Assembly (NCBI RefSeq): GCF_023278565.1
Contig: NC_064675.1
Location: 4,278,001-4,342,000, forward strand
Source of the DNA: Colletotrichum lupini
Taxonomy: Eukaryota > Ascomycota > Sordariomycetes > Glomerellales > Glomerellaceae
Direction: 5' to 3'
DNA: 64,000 bases
Under the pieces are notes generated by a model. The model had not been told where the DNA came from. It made no database searches and saw only the letters and a program-made list of their open reading frames with translations. The position numbers and the translations under genes were made by a program. Positions 38,142 to 50,492 of the stretch are shown piece after piece. The first letter of the stretch is position 1, and each line of letters begins with the position of its first letter.

Positions 38142-40085
38142 TCACTCCGCCGTAGCCGTGGGCTTCGCCTTACCAGCCGGATTCATCCAAGAGAAAGCTG
38201 AGGCACCGCCGATAGGGTTCGCCGACCGCGGCAAAGCTGGGCCCGCATTCTTCGCCTCACGCGGGGCCTTGGCTTCCGTTGTACTGTTGACCGTGGTGCT
38301 GCTGACTGACCTCTTGGGTTCCCAGCGAACGCTGGTCGGCGGGTTGCTCTCTGCCGCCACACTAACCTGACTCTTGCGTCGATGCTCTCCGCTGGTTCTG
38401 GGTGCTGGTGGCGGCTCGTAAGCAGCGCCAGTTCTGGCAGACGATGATGAACCCGATTTCAGGGGCTTCAACACCTTCATGTTCCGGCTTCCCCGCCCGG
38501 CGGGCTGATATCCGCTTAGCGGGCCGTTGGCGTCCCGTTGCCCGTTCTCCGCGCCGTTTGCTGAAGTGCCCTGCCGCCATGAGCCCCATATGCCGCCCGC
38601 AGACTCGCGCCGGTTTCCCTCGCCGCTGGTCGAGCTGTTGTGCGCCGTAGGGTACTCTCTTGCCCCCGATTCGGACCCGCTGGTAGTATCCTTGCCATGC
38701 CGTTCACTCTCCCCGCCACTTTCAGACAGGTTGCTTGCTCCAATCGACTTGTTGGGTACAGAGTGATCCAAGGGCGAAAGAGGCCCCTGCGACTCGGCAT
38801 CCTCATGCTGTGTGCTGGGCAGGCTGCTTTCCAATGCACTTTGCATTGTTGGGGCATGAGGTCGGGGGTCTCCGGACACAAAAGGCGCCGCGTTGGCATT
38901 GAGTCGGGGCTTTTCGGGGATGAAGTTGATTGTGCTTATATGCTTGAAAGCAGCCTCGTCCTCTGGGCGCACAAAAGGAACAGACAACTTCTCGCGCTCG
39001 CTACCATAAAGACACATGCGGTTTTGGGAGAGGAGAATATCGGCTTGGTGGGCTCTGAGGGTGTCGCTGCCAATAAAAATCTGAATGCCCCTCTTCGGTT
39101 CCATGCCTTCGGACTGCTCCATGCCGGACACCTCAAAGGATGCGAGGAGGCAGGGCATTGAATGCCCAGGGCTCGATGATCGGCTGCTGCGTTCGGAAAC
39201 AGTAGCTTCTACCAGGTATACTGGAAGTCGAACTTTGTACGTGCCATCCATATCGTGTTGAATCTCATCCAACAGATCGAGATCTTTGAGGACAGAGTAG
39301 TCGACCACGGATTTCTGGGAGCCCGTGCAAAGATCAGCATACAACACCGTATCGTGGGCGAAGCTCGTTGTAAGCCAACATCGGATGATGGTTGGTACGG
39401 AGCCCAGAAAAAAGAGGCCTGGTGGAGGCTCCGGCATGTCTATCGGAGAGTCGTCTTCATGACTGCTGACCATGAAGTTGGTGTCCAAGCCCAAACTGCT
39501 CGCCCTCCCAGATGCCACAGAGTGAAATGAGTGAACAGAGTGGCCGGCAGAGCTATGGCGTCCATCCGATTTGTGGGACAAGGACCGCTCCATCATCAAT
39601 CCGCTGGACGGTCGGGGAGGTCCAAATTCTCCAGAGTGGCGATTACTCTGACTAGACCAGTCGGCTGCTCCCCGCAATGCACTCTCGTCGAATCGTACGC
39701 TGTTGGCTCGAGAGGCAGCACCCCGACGAGTAGGCTCCTCCTCCGCAGGTCCTAGGTGAAGGGAGCTCAGCAGGTGCTGGCCTTGCTCGTCGAAATCATC
39801 AAACATGTCGTTGGGTGAGAGGTGAGTCGGCCCTGAAGAGTGGGACGTCAGCAAAAAAGCAACCACACCCGCAGGAGATCTAGCATTACCTTGCTGAGGG
39901 GTTCCGGCAAGGACGCCAGGGAAAGGATTCTGCTGCCACACGGACTTGAGGCTCGCATCTTGTTCCTGGCGCCTTTCGAGCCTTATTAGTCTCTCGCCCT
40001 GATTACTCTGAACCAGTTGGATTTGCTTCAAATCCATTTGGATGTTGAAGAGATCGTCGCGGGTGATGGGGAACCGATGATCCAT
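38142..40085 (-). CDS. Fungal protein with possible inactive retropepsin-like domain
   Basis: The frame is open over 647 codons, but an in-frame 57-bp intron is likely at 39889-39833 (GTAATG...GCTGACG...TTCAG, joining PQQG to PTHLSP), leaving 628 residues. The N-terminus (DDLFNIQMDLKQIQLVQSNQGERLIRLERRQ-like) is a probable coiled coil. Residues about 200-400 are well ordered; flanking parts are Ser/Gly-rich and disordered. The ordered part has LYADLCTGSQKSVVDYSVL and, later, IFIGSDTLRAHQADILLSQ. These resemble the DTGA..SVI..SV and ILGmdfLr.h.a.id segments of retropepsin-like folds, with Cys (codon 39327-39329, about residue 234) where the catalytic Asp would stand. Function is unknown, and the fold idea is inference from motif spacing. 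Confidence 0.75.
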   Translation of the reverse strand: MDHRFPITRDDLFNIQMDLKQIQLVQSNQGERLIRLERRQEQDASLKSVWQQNPFPGVLAGTPQQGNARSPAGVVAFLLTSHSSGPTHLSPNDMFDDFDEQGQHLLSSLHLGPAEEEPTRRGAASRANSVRFDESALRGAADWSSQSNRHSGEFGPPRPSSGLMMERSLSHKSDGRHSSAGHSVHSFHSVASGRASSLGLDTNFMVSSHEDDSPIDMPEPPPGLFFLGSVPTIIRCWLTTSFAHDTVLYADLCTGSQKSVVDYSVLKDLDLLDEIQHDMDGTYKVRLPVYLVEATVSERSSRSSSPGHSMPCLLASFEVSGMEQSEGMEPKRGIQIFIGSDTLRAHQADILLSQNRMCLYGSEREKLSVPFVRPEDEAAFKHISTINFIPEKPRLNANAAPFVSGDPRPHAPTMQSALESSLPSTQHEDAESQGPLSPLDHSVPNKSIGASNLSESGGESERHGKDTTSGSESGAREYPTAHNSSTSGEGNRRESAGGIWGSWRQGTSANGAENGQRDANGPLSGYQPAGRGSRNMKVLKPLKSGSSSSARTGAAYEPPPAPRTSGEHRRKSQVSVAAESNPPTSVRWEPKRSVSSTTVNSTTEAKAPREAKNAGPALPRSANPIGGASAFSWMNPAGKAKPTATAE

Positions 40086-42422
40086 TCCCGAAAGCAGTTG
40101 TGTGGAACTCAGTATAGTGCTCGGACCAAATAGGAATCAAAGTACGTTGGGACGTAGGTCCGAAGATTGTGTGAGCGAAGGACAACGGCAAGCGAGTGTC
40201 TTGAGATCAAGTGGTGATCGATTTGGAGCGCCAGTTGGTGGGTATCGATAAAGCCGTTGGAAGTAAGGATCGTTCGGGAAGGTTGTTGACGCCCGTGGGT
40301 TTATTGTCGAATACAGGCGCGTTCGAATGACGGGTCGAGGAAGGCTATGGGCTCTTCCGACCTCGATCCCTACGATATCAGTTCACGAGGTCCTCCTCCC
40401 CCGCCACATCGCACGGTGAGACCAACTAGGTCGTCAACGGCAGCAGCGGCAGCAGGCACAGGTTTGTATTCGTTTCGTATCGCGGTAGCTTTCTTCTTTC
40501 AAAGTCCAGTCGAGTTGTTCGACTGCGGCAGCTAGTATTCGGTGGTAATATTATGCTAGTTTTGCACGATGGTCTACAGAGGCGGCTATGCCCCAGGGAC
40601 GATGGCTTTGGGAGGTTGTGTATTTGGTCGAATATTCTCGACGCCGAAATTGAGGCAAGTTATGAGTTTGGTGACACGGATATCGGCCGTAGATGGTGTG
40701 TATATGTTACGTGGGTGCGAAAGACTCTTGGTGCGATCGCAGAAGGGTGTGATGTCGTCACGGTAGAAGCGCTAGAGACGATGCTGAATGGTAGATGCTT
40801 CGGTTCGATTGAAGACTCGCAGAGGACTCGATTGATCAGAATGGATCGTATCGGCTGTTTCGATGTAACGGTATACGTCCAGGTAGAAAGGGTCTTTGGA
40901 AGAAGCAGGACACAGATTGTTTCGTAGAGAAAGGTGAAGAAAGAAGGGTGTTGGACAGGACGGGGGGTTAGACAAACGGAGCCCGCCTGGTTAATTTGGA
41001 CCGGCACGTTGAATTAGTGAAGCGGGCAGGACACGAGCAGAGGCGGACGGGCGTGGATGGAGGTGAAGTGAACGGGCAGCAACGGGAGTGGACCAGCCAA
41101 CGAAAGAGGTGTGGTCCCGGGGGTTTGGCGCATGGGTGAGAGAGTATCGCAAAGGTTCTCCCAACTTATCGTTTCCAGGAAGCTGCACACTTCAGGTGGG
41201 TACGTCGGTGGATGAGAGCACTGAAAGAGGAGGGTCCGGCTGATGATTTGTGGACTGGCATGACTGGGAACGCTGGACCCAGCCTCGGACAACCTGGTGG
41301 TGTACTTAAGAGGTACATAAGTGAGCTGCCTGCCGAATACATCAGCGACGACCAAGGTGCCTACGTAGTATGTAGTACTTCCAGTACGTAACTGTGGCCG
41401 TCTTCCCGTGGGAAGTGCAATTCGGTGCAGCGCACCTCACCTCGGTGCCTGCAAAGTCTAGTCGTCGCCCTCCCGCCCATTCACCCGCTGGAACTCGCAA
41501 CAGGGTAACGGGTGTGACGCCGTAGGAGGATCTGATTGGGGCCCCCCCAACCCCCATGCCAGGGACGTGCTGAAGACTTTCAGCGTTACCTCATTCCTCC
41601 CGCCATTTCCAGTTCACCTACGGCTACCTTAAGGTACCTCAGTTGGCAGTGACAAAGTGACTTCCGCTGTTTCCTCACCTCCTGCACATCCTCAAACTCT
41701 AAAGCACCCGAGATGCCAGTGCAGAAACGTCCAAAACCTGCCTTGGGACTGCTTCACTACCAGGATGGTGTCACCTCCTCCGCACTTCAGCTTTGCTTAT
41801 CCTGCCCCTACCTTGTCTGTCGTTCTCTGCTATGCAAGGAAACTTCACCGAGGTCAACGACTGGAGCATTGAATCCGCCGAACGTAGAGCTGTAGATCTT
41901 CAAGTGATCACGTAACTGAACTCAAAATTAGACACTTTCCCATCTTGCCCTTCCTGTTTGAGGTAATAGGATACAGCCGTATAAGACAGGGTAAGTCGTA
42001 TATGCGGTCGACCATCTCATGAATCTTTCCGATGCTATATCCGTCGCCATAGCCCGCAGCCTACCTACCGAGTGAGTATGCGTTGCGGAATACCCCCGAG
42101 ACCAGCAGCGGCTTTGAATTCTCCTGTCCTTGGCGATTCCCGGTGGTGTCTCAGACGACGGCATGTCTCCCTATGGCTCGGCACGAAGCGAACGTGAAGA
42201 GATAGGTCAGGCTACGAGTAGGATAAGCAGAGATAAACGTACAATGTACGCCACCGTCATCACATGCTTTAGCTATTTCGGAAGCATCATCTTGGGTACT
42301 CGGGCAGTTTCTTACAAAGAATCCACTTGATTTGAAATGCCACTGCAGCGCCGCCCTGCAGAATACATGCAGCATCGCATGGGCCGCTCTATTAGCTTCT
42401 CCTTCGTCCATGCCAATCTCAC
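40086..42422. other. Intergenic region with no supported gene
   Basis: About 2.3 kb. The first part is the promoter side of the minus-strand gene ending at 40085. A short frame at 40347-40535 (ATG, then a Pro/Ser/Ala-rich stretch) is probably chance. CCTTAAGGTACCTCA-like words occur near 41630. Nothing else was recognised on either strand. Confidence 0.45.
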
Positions 42423-43378
42423 CTACGCCGGAGGGTTGAGATCCCGCCAATCTGGAAAGACATAGTCCGTACGATCGTCGTCAGGCAGACCGACGTACTC
42501 TTGCCCAATGTGAGGCAGCACCGTCTGATAAAACACCCTATACGCTTCGCCGCTCAAGTGGAGGCCGTCCGGCAAGAGGTCCGCGAGCCCGCCCTGCTCG
42601 CCGAGCTCCGGGGTGCCGAGCAAGGGCCCTCCGGCCTTGAAGCCAGGCGTCTTGGCGACGGCGTGGTCCATGAGAGCCTGCCACAGGTCGATGCAGACCA
42701 CGCCGGGGACCTCGGCGGCGACGTCGCGGGCCGCCTGGGTGTATCCCGCGCTGATCCTGGCGGTCCGGGTCGGCTTCGGGTGACCCCAGGCCAGGTCCAG
42801 CTTGGTGATGCGGATCTCGTCGATGGGCGGCGGCGTGACGAGGAGGATCTTGGGGTTATGGGCTGTGATGTTGGGGTGCGTGACGATCTTGATGAGATTC
42901 TGCTTGTACTCTTCTAGGGGCACATTTTGGGTTGTCGTGTGCATGGGCTGAACTGCATCGTTTGCGCCCAGAAGGACCAGCTAGGGAGAGTTAGATTGGC
43001 ATTGACTGTCCATCGGTACCATGTTGCTACTGACCAGGTACTTCAGCTGTGGCCCTGAAGGTGAAGGAGGGGGAAACATCTCGGGAAGATATTTCAAAGC
43101 ATTCGCCGAATTCCAACCCGAAAACCCACGGTTGACAACGTCATAACGGCGATTTACATCTTGGAAGCGGCGTGTGTAAGTGTCTGGTTCCGAACCCTAA
43201 AACCCTGGATTTGGTCGACTCACGACATTGAAGCTCGGCCTGGAAGCAAAAGCCTTCAAAGGTCACTACGGACCCTTGGAACAGAGAATCTCCAAAGAGC
43301 ACAACGTGAGGGTACGGTTTCTTGCAAAGACAGTAAGTAATGTGTGGTGCCTGTATAACTGGTATCGCTTACAGCCAT
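42423..43378 (-). CDS. IAH1: SGNH/GDSL esterase, IAH1-like
   Basis: Exons 43378-43373, 43320-43224, 43159-43035 and 42980-42423 encode 261 residues; introns are 52, 64 and 54 bp. The first coding exon holds only ATG GCT, then GTAAGC. The catalytic pattern of the isoamyl-acetate-hydrolysing esterase group is intact: GDS with Ser14 (VLFGDSLFQG), the block II glycine in VVNRGFSGWNSANAL, LGAND with Asn83, and DGLHLS with Asp214 and His217. Such enzymes hydrolyse short-chain acetate esters. No signal peptide is seen, so it is probably cytosolic. Joins such as LKYL/LVLLGAND support the exon structure. Assignment to IAH1 rather than another small SGNH hydrolase rests on length and these blocks. Confidence 0.88.
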
Positions 43379-44154
43379 GGTGGTTGGTCTCTATTCTTAT
43401 TTCAATGTCGCTATACTATTGGGAATACGCATCCAGTAAATGGAGTTGAGTGGCTTGCCCAGCTTAAATGTGTCTCTGCGACTTCACTGCAGGGAGCCCA
43501 AAACACCCTTCTCCTCAATCTCGCAAACACCACCTCGGAGCCACTAACACGGCAGAACATCCCGTCTAGCCGAAAGCACGATATCCTCACTGGTTAGGCT
43601 GTGCGAGAGTACCTGCAGTCTGCGGTTGTCGGCCTATCAATTGCACGAGAACACCGTACCACTAACACCGAGTTTTGAAGGAGGAGTTGGGTTCCACTCT
43701 TTAGACTAACAGCAGTGGCAGCGATAGACTGCTGCTGGGTCCTCAGCGTTATATGGCCTATTGATGACGTCCACCAAATATGAGAGACTTGATAATTATG
43801 AATCGAGACCCAAATTATTGCTCAGATCATCAATCTCTCTCGTCACAACACATTCCGAGAACAAGGCGCGTCAAAGGCCTGGTCCAAAGCAGGGCCCGTG
43901 GCAGCGTTAACAAAGGCAGTGGAGGTGGACTGGCGGGGGTCGTCCATCGATTGGACCCACAGCCTTATCTACAGAGTCAACCATTCGCTCAATGGCTTAT
44001 CAGCAAAAAAAAAAAAGTCGGCGGAACTAATCCCCGTCAGAAAAAAAATCCAGAACTCCAGGAAAATGTTGTAAGAGAAAACAACCCCAGTCTCGTTGCT
44101 CTCCCCCGCCATTGAGTATTCGATCACTGCGGAATGCCGCAAATTTTCTAGACA
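43379..44154. other. Divergent intergenic region esterase / UTP10
   Basis: 776 bp between divergent starts. No gene seen; an A-run is present at about 44007-44050. Confidence 0.5.
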
Positions 44155-47100
44155 ATGGCGTCCTCTCTTGCTGCGCAATTGGCGCAGATCGCCGCCAACT
44201 CGAAGGCATCTCTGGATGTCAGGGCGCAAAAGGCTGCCCACTCAAAGTCCCTCCTCTTCGAGCCGAGAGTGGCGGCGACACAGAGCTACCAGGCGCTCTA
44301 CACGATATGCTTGGAAGGCTTCGAGGAGCTGTGCGAGCTCGATGGACGGTTCAAGCCGTTTGGCCTGACGCTCTTTAGCGAGCAGAGCATGAGCGAGGAC
44401 CGCACCCAGATGACTGCCGCTGAGAATGCCGAATTAGACAAAAAGGTTGAGTCCTTCCTGCGCCTCGTTGGAAGCAGGCTGAGGCTTATGCCTTCGCTTC
44501 GTGCCCTCGAATGGCTTGTGCGAAGATTCAGGTATGTTGGAGCCTCTACTCTCACTGGAATTCCCCATACTGACGTTGTCACAGAATCCACGAGAACAAC
44601 ACAAAGTCTCTGATCACGACCTTCCTCCCGTACCACTCGATCCCCGGCTTCGTCACCTTACTCTCGATCCTGCCGTCCAAGATCCCCAACGAGTACCGAT
44701 TCTTGAACCCTTACATCAAGTCGCTCACTTCACCTCCACGATCTGTTCTGGTCCACGAAGCGATCCACAAAGCCGATTTCCTCAGCACCCTCTCCGAATA
44801 TACCCTGGAGGCCTGCAGAAACCAGCAGCAATACCCGACCTTGATCTCATTCTGGGGCGGAATCATGACGGAAGCCGTGAACGGTCTGCTTGAGAACATG
44901 CGCTCAGGTCGCCAGGCTGTTCAGCAGGACAACAACGAAGCCTTCCTCCATCGCGTCGGCCCCACCCTCGCCGAGGCAATGACCATGAAGAAGGTCCCCA
45001 ACATGCAGATCGCTTCTTACATGGCCGTCACTATTGTTGCGGCCAAGGGAAGCTTCGACGACGCGACTCTGTCGGCTTTCATGGAGCAGATTGTCCACGG
45101 TTGGACCAGCGAGACTGTGCGCCCTGGCCTGGTGTGCTTGTGCATCCTGGCTCAGTACCGATCCGCGAAACAGCTTTCTGGAAAGGTCACCAAGGCCTTG
45201 TTGAAGGTGCAGGACCTTGGAGAGATTCTCGTTGAGCTTGGTCAGGAAAGGAGGGTGGACAAGCTCACCAACGGCCTGTGCATCGCCTTTATCGAAAGAC
45301 TCTGCAAGAAGGGCGATGCCCGGGGACTGCCAATCATTCGGGTAATCCTGATGAGCAAGATCCTGAAGGGGAAGCAGATTGCTGTCATCTTCAAGTCTCT
45401 GGTTCTCGCGGCCCATAGACTCGACGACGAGGTCGACAAGGACGGCGAAATTCGCAAGGAGCTCGGTTCGACACTCATCGATCTTTCGCGCTTTTCCGGA
45501 GAAACTAGCGAGATCATCCGGACGGTTCTCGAGGAAGTCGATTTCGATGTGGAGGAGCTGGAGATGAAGCTCGATGTCTCTATTCGCCAGAGAAAAGCAC
45601 TGCCCGGAACCCAGGAGGATACCGAGATGGATGGATCCCAGCCCGTTGCGCCGACAAAGGAGAACCTGAGAGAGACTATTCAGGAGCTCTCTGGCCAGAC
45701 GCGCGCACTCCCATCGTGCCTCTCAACTAGCACTGGCGACGTCTACGACGAGTTCAGTAGACTCTTCCTCCGGGTCGTGTCTCAGCAGTCCGAAGACCCG
45801 ACACTTCTGGCCGATTTCGACCAGCTGCCGTCTTTGAGCCGACGAACTGCAGTCAGCGATCACACCTACATTACCTTCTTCGTCCGCATTTGGTCCGGCC
45901 CATACCCGACTCTGGCTCGCGCCGCTGCTGTCGACACTGTCAGGAGACGTCTGAGCGACGGCGATGGCAACGATCTTGACTTCCAGGCCCTTATCCCTTA
46001 CTGCCTCGTTGCTCTCGTGGACTCCTCAAAGAAGGTTCGCCGTGCTGCGGCTGAGCTCCTCATCCAAATAGGCCACTTCTTCCCTCACCAGTCCAAGGCC
46101 GCGAAGGCTTCTGTTTGGGGTGGCAAGAAGCTTTACGACGACAGCGACAAGGTGCAGTGGCTGGATGCCGATACCATTTCTCGCCTCCTTCACGGCGTCA
46201 TTCTTCCGGCTCTAGAGGAGTGCATCATGCACGAGGATCACATTCGTGCCGTCCTCCACTCGACACTCGACAGCAGCGCCAAGGGCGAGAGCAGCGAAGG
46301 AAAGAAGGCACTGAGCTCTTCTGGTAGGGCCTCGATTCTCTCGTTCCTTGCCAGCCACGTCGTCGCAACGCCGCTCATTAGAGTCAAGTCCAACCTGCTC
46401 TCGATCCTCAACCGCATCAGGGGAGTATCATCCACCTCTAGAACAAAGGTCCTGTTGCCGGCTTTCCGATGGTGGGCGTCGTTGTCCGCTGAGGAAGCGG
46501 ACCGTCTGGCCGAGGCTGAGGAAGTCGACCAGTCATTGCTGCATACGACCTTTGCCGAGATTGTCGTGCCGAACGACAGCGAAGGCCTCGAGTGCCTCCT
46601 CTCCATTATGAAGGATTCCGCCTCCGCCAAGCGTCCCGAGCTGGTCAGATCCATCTCGGCGCGCATTCGTGCTATGTGGGGCTCAATGAAGGCCGATACA
46701 AAGTTTGATGTGGCCCAGACGATGCTTGAGCTCTCTCAGGCACGACAGGTATCCCAGGACGAAGAGGACATTATCGCTGACGAGGCGGCTGATTTCCTGA
46801 GAAACGTTGAGCTCACGACAGAGATCTTGGCTTACTTCCTCGAGTCTATCCAGACCGGCACGAAGCTCATCACCGAGCCCCCTGCCAACAAGCGACGCAG
46901 GACCAGCTCCTCCGAGGCCAACCGAGGTGTTGTCAGCGCCCAGGCCAGTGCCGAGCTCAGCGCAACCCTTAGATCCGTCACCTTTGTCCTCCAGCTCGTT
47001 GACGGCTCGCAGCCTGCCACCCACCCCGAGTTGCTGGACAGCCTCTTTGGCACTCTCTCCGAGCTTCAGCACTTCCGTACTGTCATCGGATCGGAGCTTG

Positions 47101-49670
47101 GATACCTGCAAAACCTGGTGCTTACAAGTTTGATTGCCATGGTCCCTGCCTACAGAGACAACAAGAGCCTGAAGATTGACAGCTCGGGAGGCCACGGCGA
47201 TTTGCTTGTCAACTGCATCCAGAAGTCTTCCAGCCCCATTGTGCAAAACTCGGCCCTTCTCCTGATTGCCAGCCTTGCTACTGCCGCGCCTGATCTTGTG
47301 CTTCATAGCGTGATGCCCATCTTCACTTTCATGGGTGCCTCTGTCCTCCGCCAGAACGATGATCACTCAGCTCATGTTGTCAACCAGACCATCAAGGAGG
47401 TTGTGCCGCCCCTGATGGCGTCGCTCAAGAAGGGCAAGAGAAATCCCATTGCGGGTGCCACAGAGCTGCTGCAGAGCTTCGTTACTGCCTACGAGCATAT
47501 CCCCGCACACCGCAAGCAGGGCCTGTTTGTCGCTCTCATTAACACCCTCGGACCGGATGAGTTTCTGTACGCGCTGTTGGCTATGCTTGTCGATAGATAC
47601 GGCCCCAACGACAACCTCATGGCATTTGCCTCTGAACTTCTTGGCGTCTACAGCGCCGAGGTGCAGCTTCAGACCCTGGCTAAGCTCCTGGACTTGATCA
47701 GTGACATTTTCAAGCCCAAGCCAGGCCTTTCGGCTACCCTTTTGGGAGTTGGCGAGGATCTGTCAGAGAAGAAGCCCGAGGCCATTGCAATTCAGCAGTT
47801 GACTGTGTTCCCCGCTCTGCTCTCCAGCAGAAAACTGCGAAAGGAGATTACCATTCTCACAGAAAGGGACGACATGGATTCTTCGAAGATTCGGGACTTG
47901 TATGCCATCCTTCTCAGAGACGTCCTGGCCCTTGCGGAGACCGTCAAGCAGCAGAAGGCGCTGCACGAGTGCTGTGGCAATGCCTTGGCCAACCTCCTCA
48001 ACCTCCTTTCCATCGGCGAGTTCATCAAGTCGGTTGAGAACCTCCTGGACCGTACCGAAATTGACCTTCGTCGCAAGGTCCTCCGTGCCCTCGAGGTCCG
48101 CGTGGACCAGGAGGGTGTTGCGGACGTTGCCTCCAGAACTGCACTTCTTGCTTTCCTGCCCCAGCTCACCGCCGCGATCCGGGACACGGACGACCTCAAG
48201 TACAAGCACACTGCCGTTTCTTGCATCGACAAAATCGCAGAGAAGTATGGCAAGAAGGATATCGAGGCCGTCGCGGGTGCGGCAGCAACCATCGCCGGAC
48301 CCCACTGCCTCGGCCAGCCCGATGTTAGCCTCCGTGTCATGGCATTGCTTTGCCTTGCCTCTTTGGTCGATGTGCTTCAAGACGGTATTCTGCCTATTGT
48401 CAACATTGCTATTTCTCAGGCAATTCTCTACATCGAGCAGAGCGTGGAGAATGACGAGGCCGCCAACGAACTGCACAATGCGGCATTTGCATTCATCACT
48501 GCTCTCGCGCAGCACCTGCCTTACATGATCTCGGAGAAGCACCTGGATAATATCCTACTTGCTTCCAACAAGTCAGCCGAGGCTAACCTGGATAACGAAG
48601 CCGACGATGAGCGCATCAACTGTCTCAGATTCCTTGCCAGAAAGGTTGAGGCCAAGACGATGTTGGCCAGCCTGCAGAAGAACTGGATCCCGGCTGCCGA
48701 GGCTGGTTTCGACGTAAGTTGTTTGCCCAGAGAGATTTGCAAAGCCCTACTAACAAGCACGCAGGCCACCGAGGAATGGGTCGACATCTTTGGAGTTGTG
48801 GTTGATAGCCAGCCCAAATCGGTTGTCACCAAGAACGTCACTACCTTGTCCACAATCCTGCTCAACTCCTTGGACCTTCGCAGACGGGAACACATCAAGG
48901 GCAAGCTCACAAACGCGACAGCTCAATATGTTGCCAAGATCGAGGCCTCCATCAACGACGTTACGCTCAAGATGATTTACAAGCTCAACGACGCGGCCTT
49001 CAGGCCCATCTTCACCCAGATCATCGAGTGGTCCACACAGCTGCCCAAGCAAGACGCCACAGGACGTACCCTGCGCCGCTTCAGCGTCTACGGGTTCCTC
49101 CAGGTCTTCTTCGAGGGCCTCAAGTCCATCGTCACCAACTACGCTACCTACATTGTGGACGACGCCGTCGAAATCATCAACGGCACCGACTTGAAGCTGC
49201 CCGAGCAAAAGGAGCTCTGGCAGCGCGTGCTGTCTACGCTGGCGAGGTGCTTCGAGCACGACCAGGACGATTTCTGGCAGGCGCCCGCCCACTTTGGCAA
49301 GGTCGCTCCCGTCTTGACAGCGCAGTTCCTCCACGCCTCCTCGTCCTTCGATTTGACTGGCGAGCTCATTCCCGCGGTGGTCGAGCTGGCCTCGGCGGCG
49401 GACTCGCAGGAGCACCAAAAGGAGCTCAACACAGCCATCCTGCGCCACCTCCGCTCCGAGCACGCGCCCATCCGTCTGGCGGCCGTCAGGTGCCAGCAGC
49501 AGCTTGCCGAGAAGCTCGGCGAGGAGTGGCTGTCGGCACTGCCTGAGATGCTCCCTTACATCAGCGAGCTCCAGGACGACGATGACGAGACCGTCGAGCG
49601 GGAGACGCACCAGTGGATCGTCAAGATCGAGGGAGTCCTTGGCGAAAGCTTGGACTCTATGCTGCAGTAG
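44155..49670 (+). CDS. UTP10: U3 small nucleolar RNA-associated protein 10
   Basis: Exons 44155-44531, 44585-48713 and 48765-49670 encode 1803 residues, the usual size for fungal Utp10. Intron 1 (53 bp, GTATGT...CACAG) joins RRFR to IHENNTKS. Intron 2 (51 bp, GTAAGT, ACTAAC, CGCAG) has no stop and is in frame, so unspliced RNA would stay open. The N-terminus MASSLAAQLAQIAANSKASLDVRAQK-type start and the ALEWLVRRF and PYHSIPGFV segments are typical. The rest is a long alpha-solenoid of HEAT-like repeats, with the conserved BP28-type C-terminal region in the last 200-300 residues. It is a structural part of the t-UTP subcomplex of the SSU processome in the nucleolus, needed for early 18S pre-rRNA processing. 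Confidence 0.96.
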
Positions 49671-50492
49671 AGAAAGGTTAGACCAAAAATGGAGAGAGGG
49701 AGAGCGACCCGGAGCCGTGTGGGATAGTTTCTACGGACGGAGATTTGTGCGGACAATCCCACCCCGTCTCATGTACCTTATTCGATGCATGCGAAAACAA
49801 AAAGTGAAATTTTAGGGACGTCATTTGGACAATCAAAGGAAAGAAAAAGCGGGAACGCCACGCCGGGGCCGCCGGACGGGCAAAAGTGGAGACGGAGGAC
49901 GTCACTCGTTCCGTCGGCGCCGTGTTAGTAGGTGTTACCAAGGCGCCTATAAGCATTGTGACGTGAGGAAAAGATGTAATTGAGTTAGACAAGAATCAAC
50001 CTTAATTCTACTGTCCAAAAAGAACCACCTTCCCCTTGACTTCGATTCCTTGGATCTACCATTCCGCTTGTCGAGCGAACGAAATAAGCGCATTGACTCA
50101 CTGGTCCCGGGACTTTTTTTTTTTTTTTTTCCCTGATGTCAGGGCCACCCGATCCCCGTCCCGTCCCGTATTAGCACGCGCTCTTTGGCAAGTCTCCGAT
50201 ACACCGAGCGCCCTCGATCCCCATCCCGAGCCATTATCGTGCCCACCTTTCCCAACAGTCAACGCCGCCCAGGAGCCCCCCAAGGGGCCAAACGCCTACG
50301 TTGGGCCATCGGATTTAACCCACCGCCGTAGAACGGCCGTAGACAACGGGTTCGGAGAACTAGGGGAGTCAGAGGAAGGAGTGGGCTGGGTCGTTTGAGT
50401 GGGAAGGGCCTTTGCGGCGTTTTATATAGCCAACTGCTAGACCCCCGTTTTCTTTACTGTTGGTTCTTAGGTGGTGTGATTGTAACCTCATC
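49671..50492. other. Intergenic region UTP10-NADH dehydrogenase
   Basis: 822 bp. An 18-base-class T run lies at about 50113-50132. No gene seen. Confidence 0.5.

Noticed and set aside
47763..48542. 259-codon minus-strand frame antisense to UTP10
   Set aside because: Shadow of the sense codons; no start context or recognisable domain.
48750..49610. 286-codon minus-strand frame antisense to UTP10
   Set aside because: It lies inside the well-supported UTP10 exon, mirrors its codon bias and has no family motif.
50110..50135. T homopolymer as a terminator
   Set aside because: Poly-T runs of this kind are common in fungal promoters, and no hairpin or polymerase III gene precedes it.
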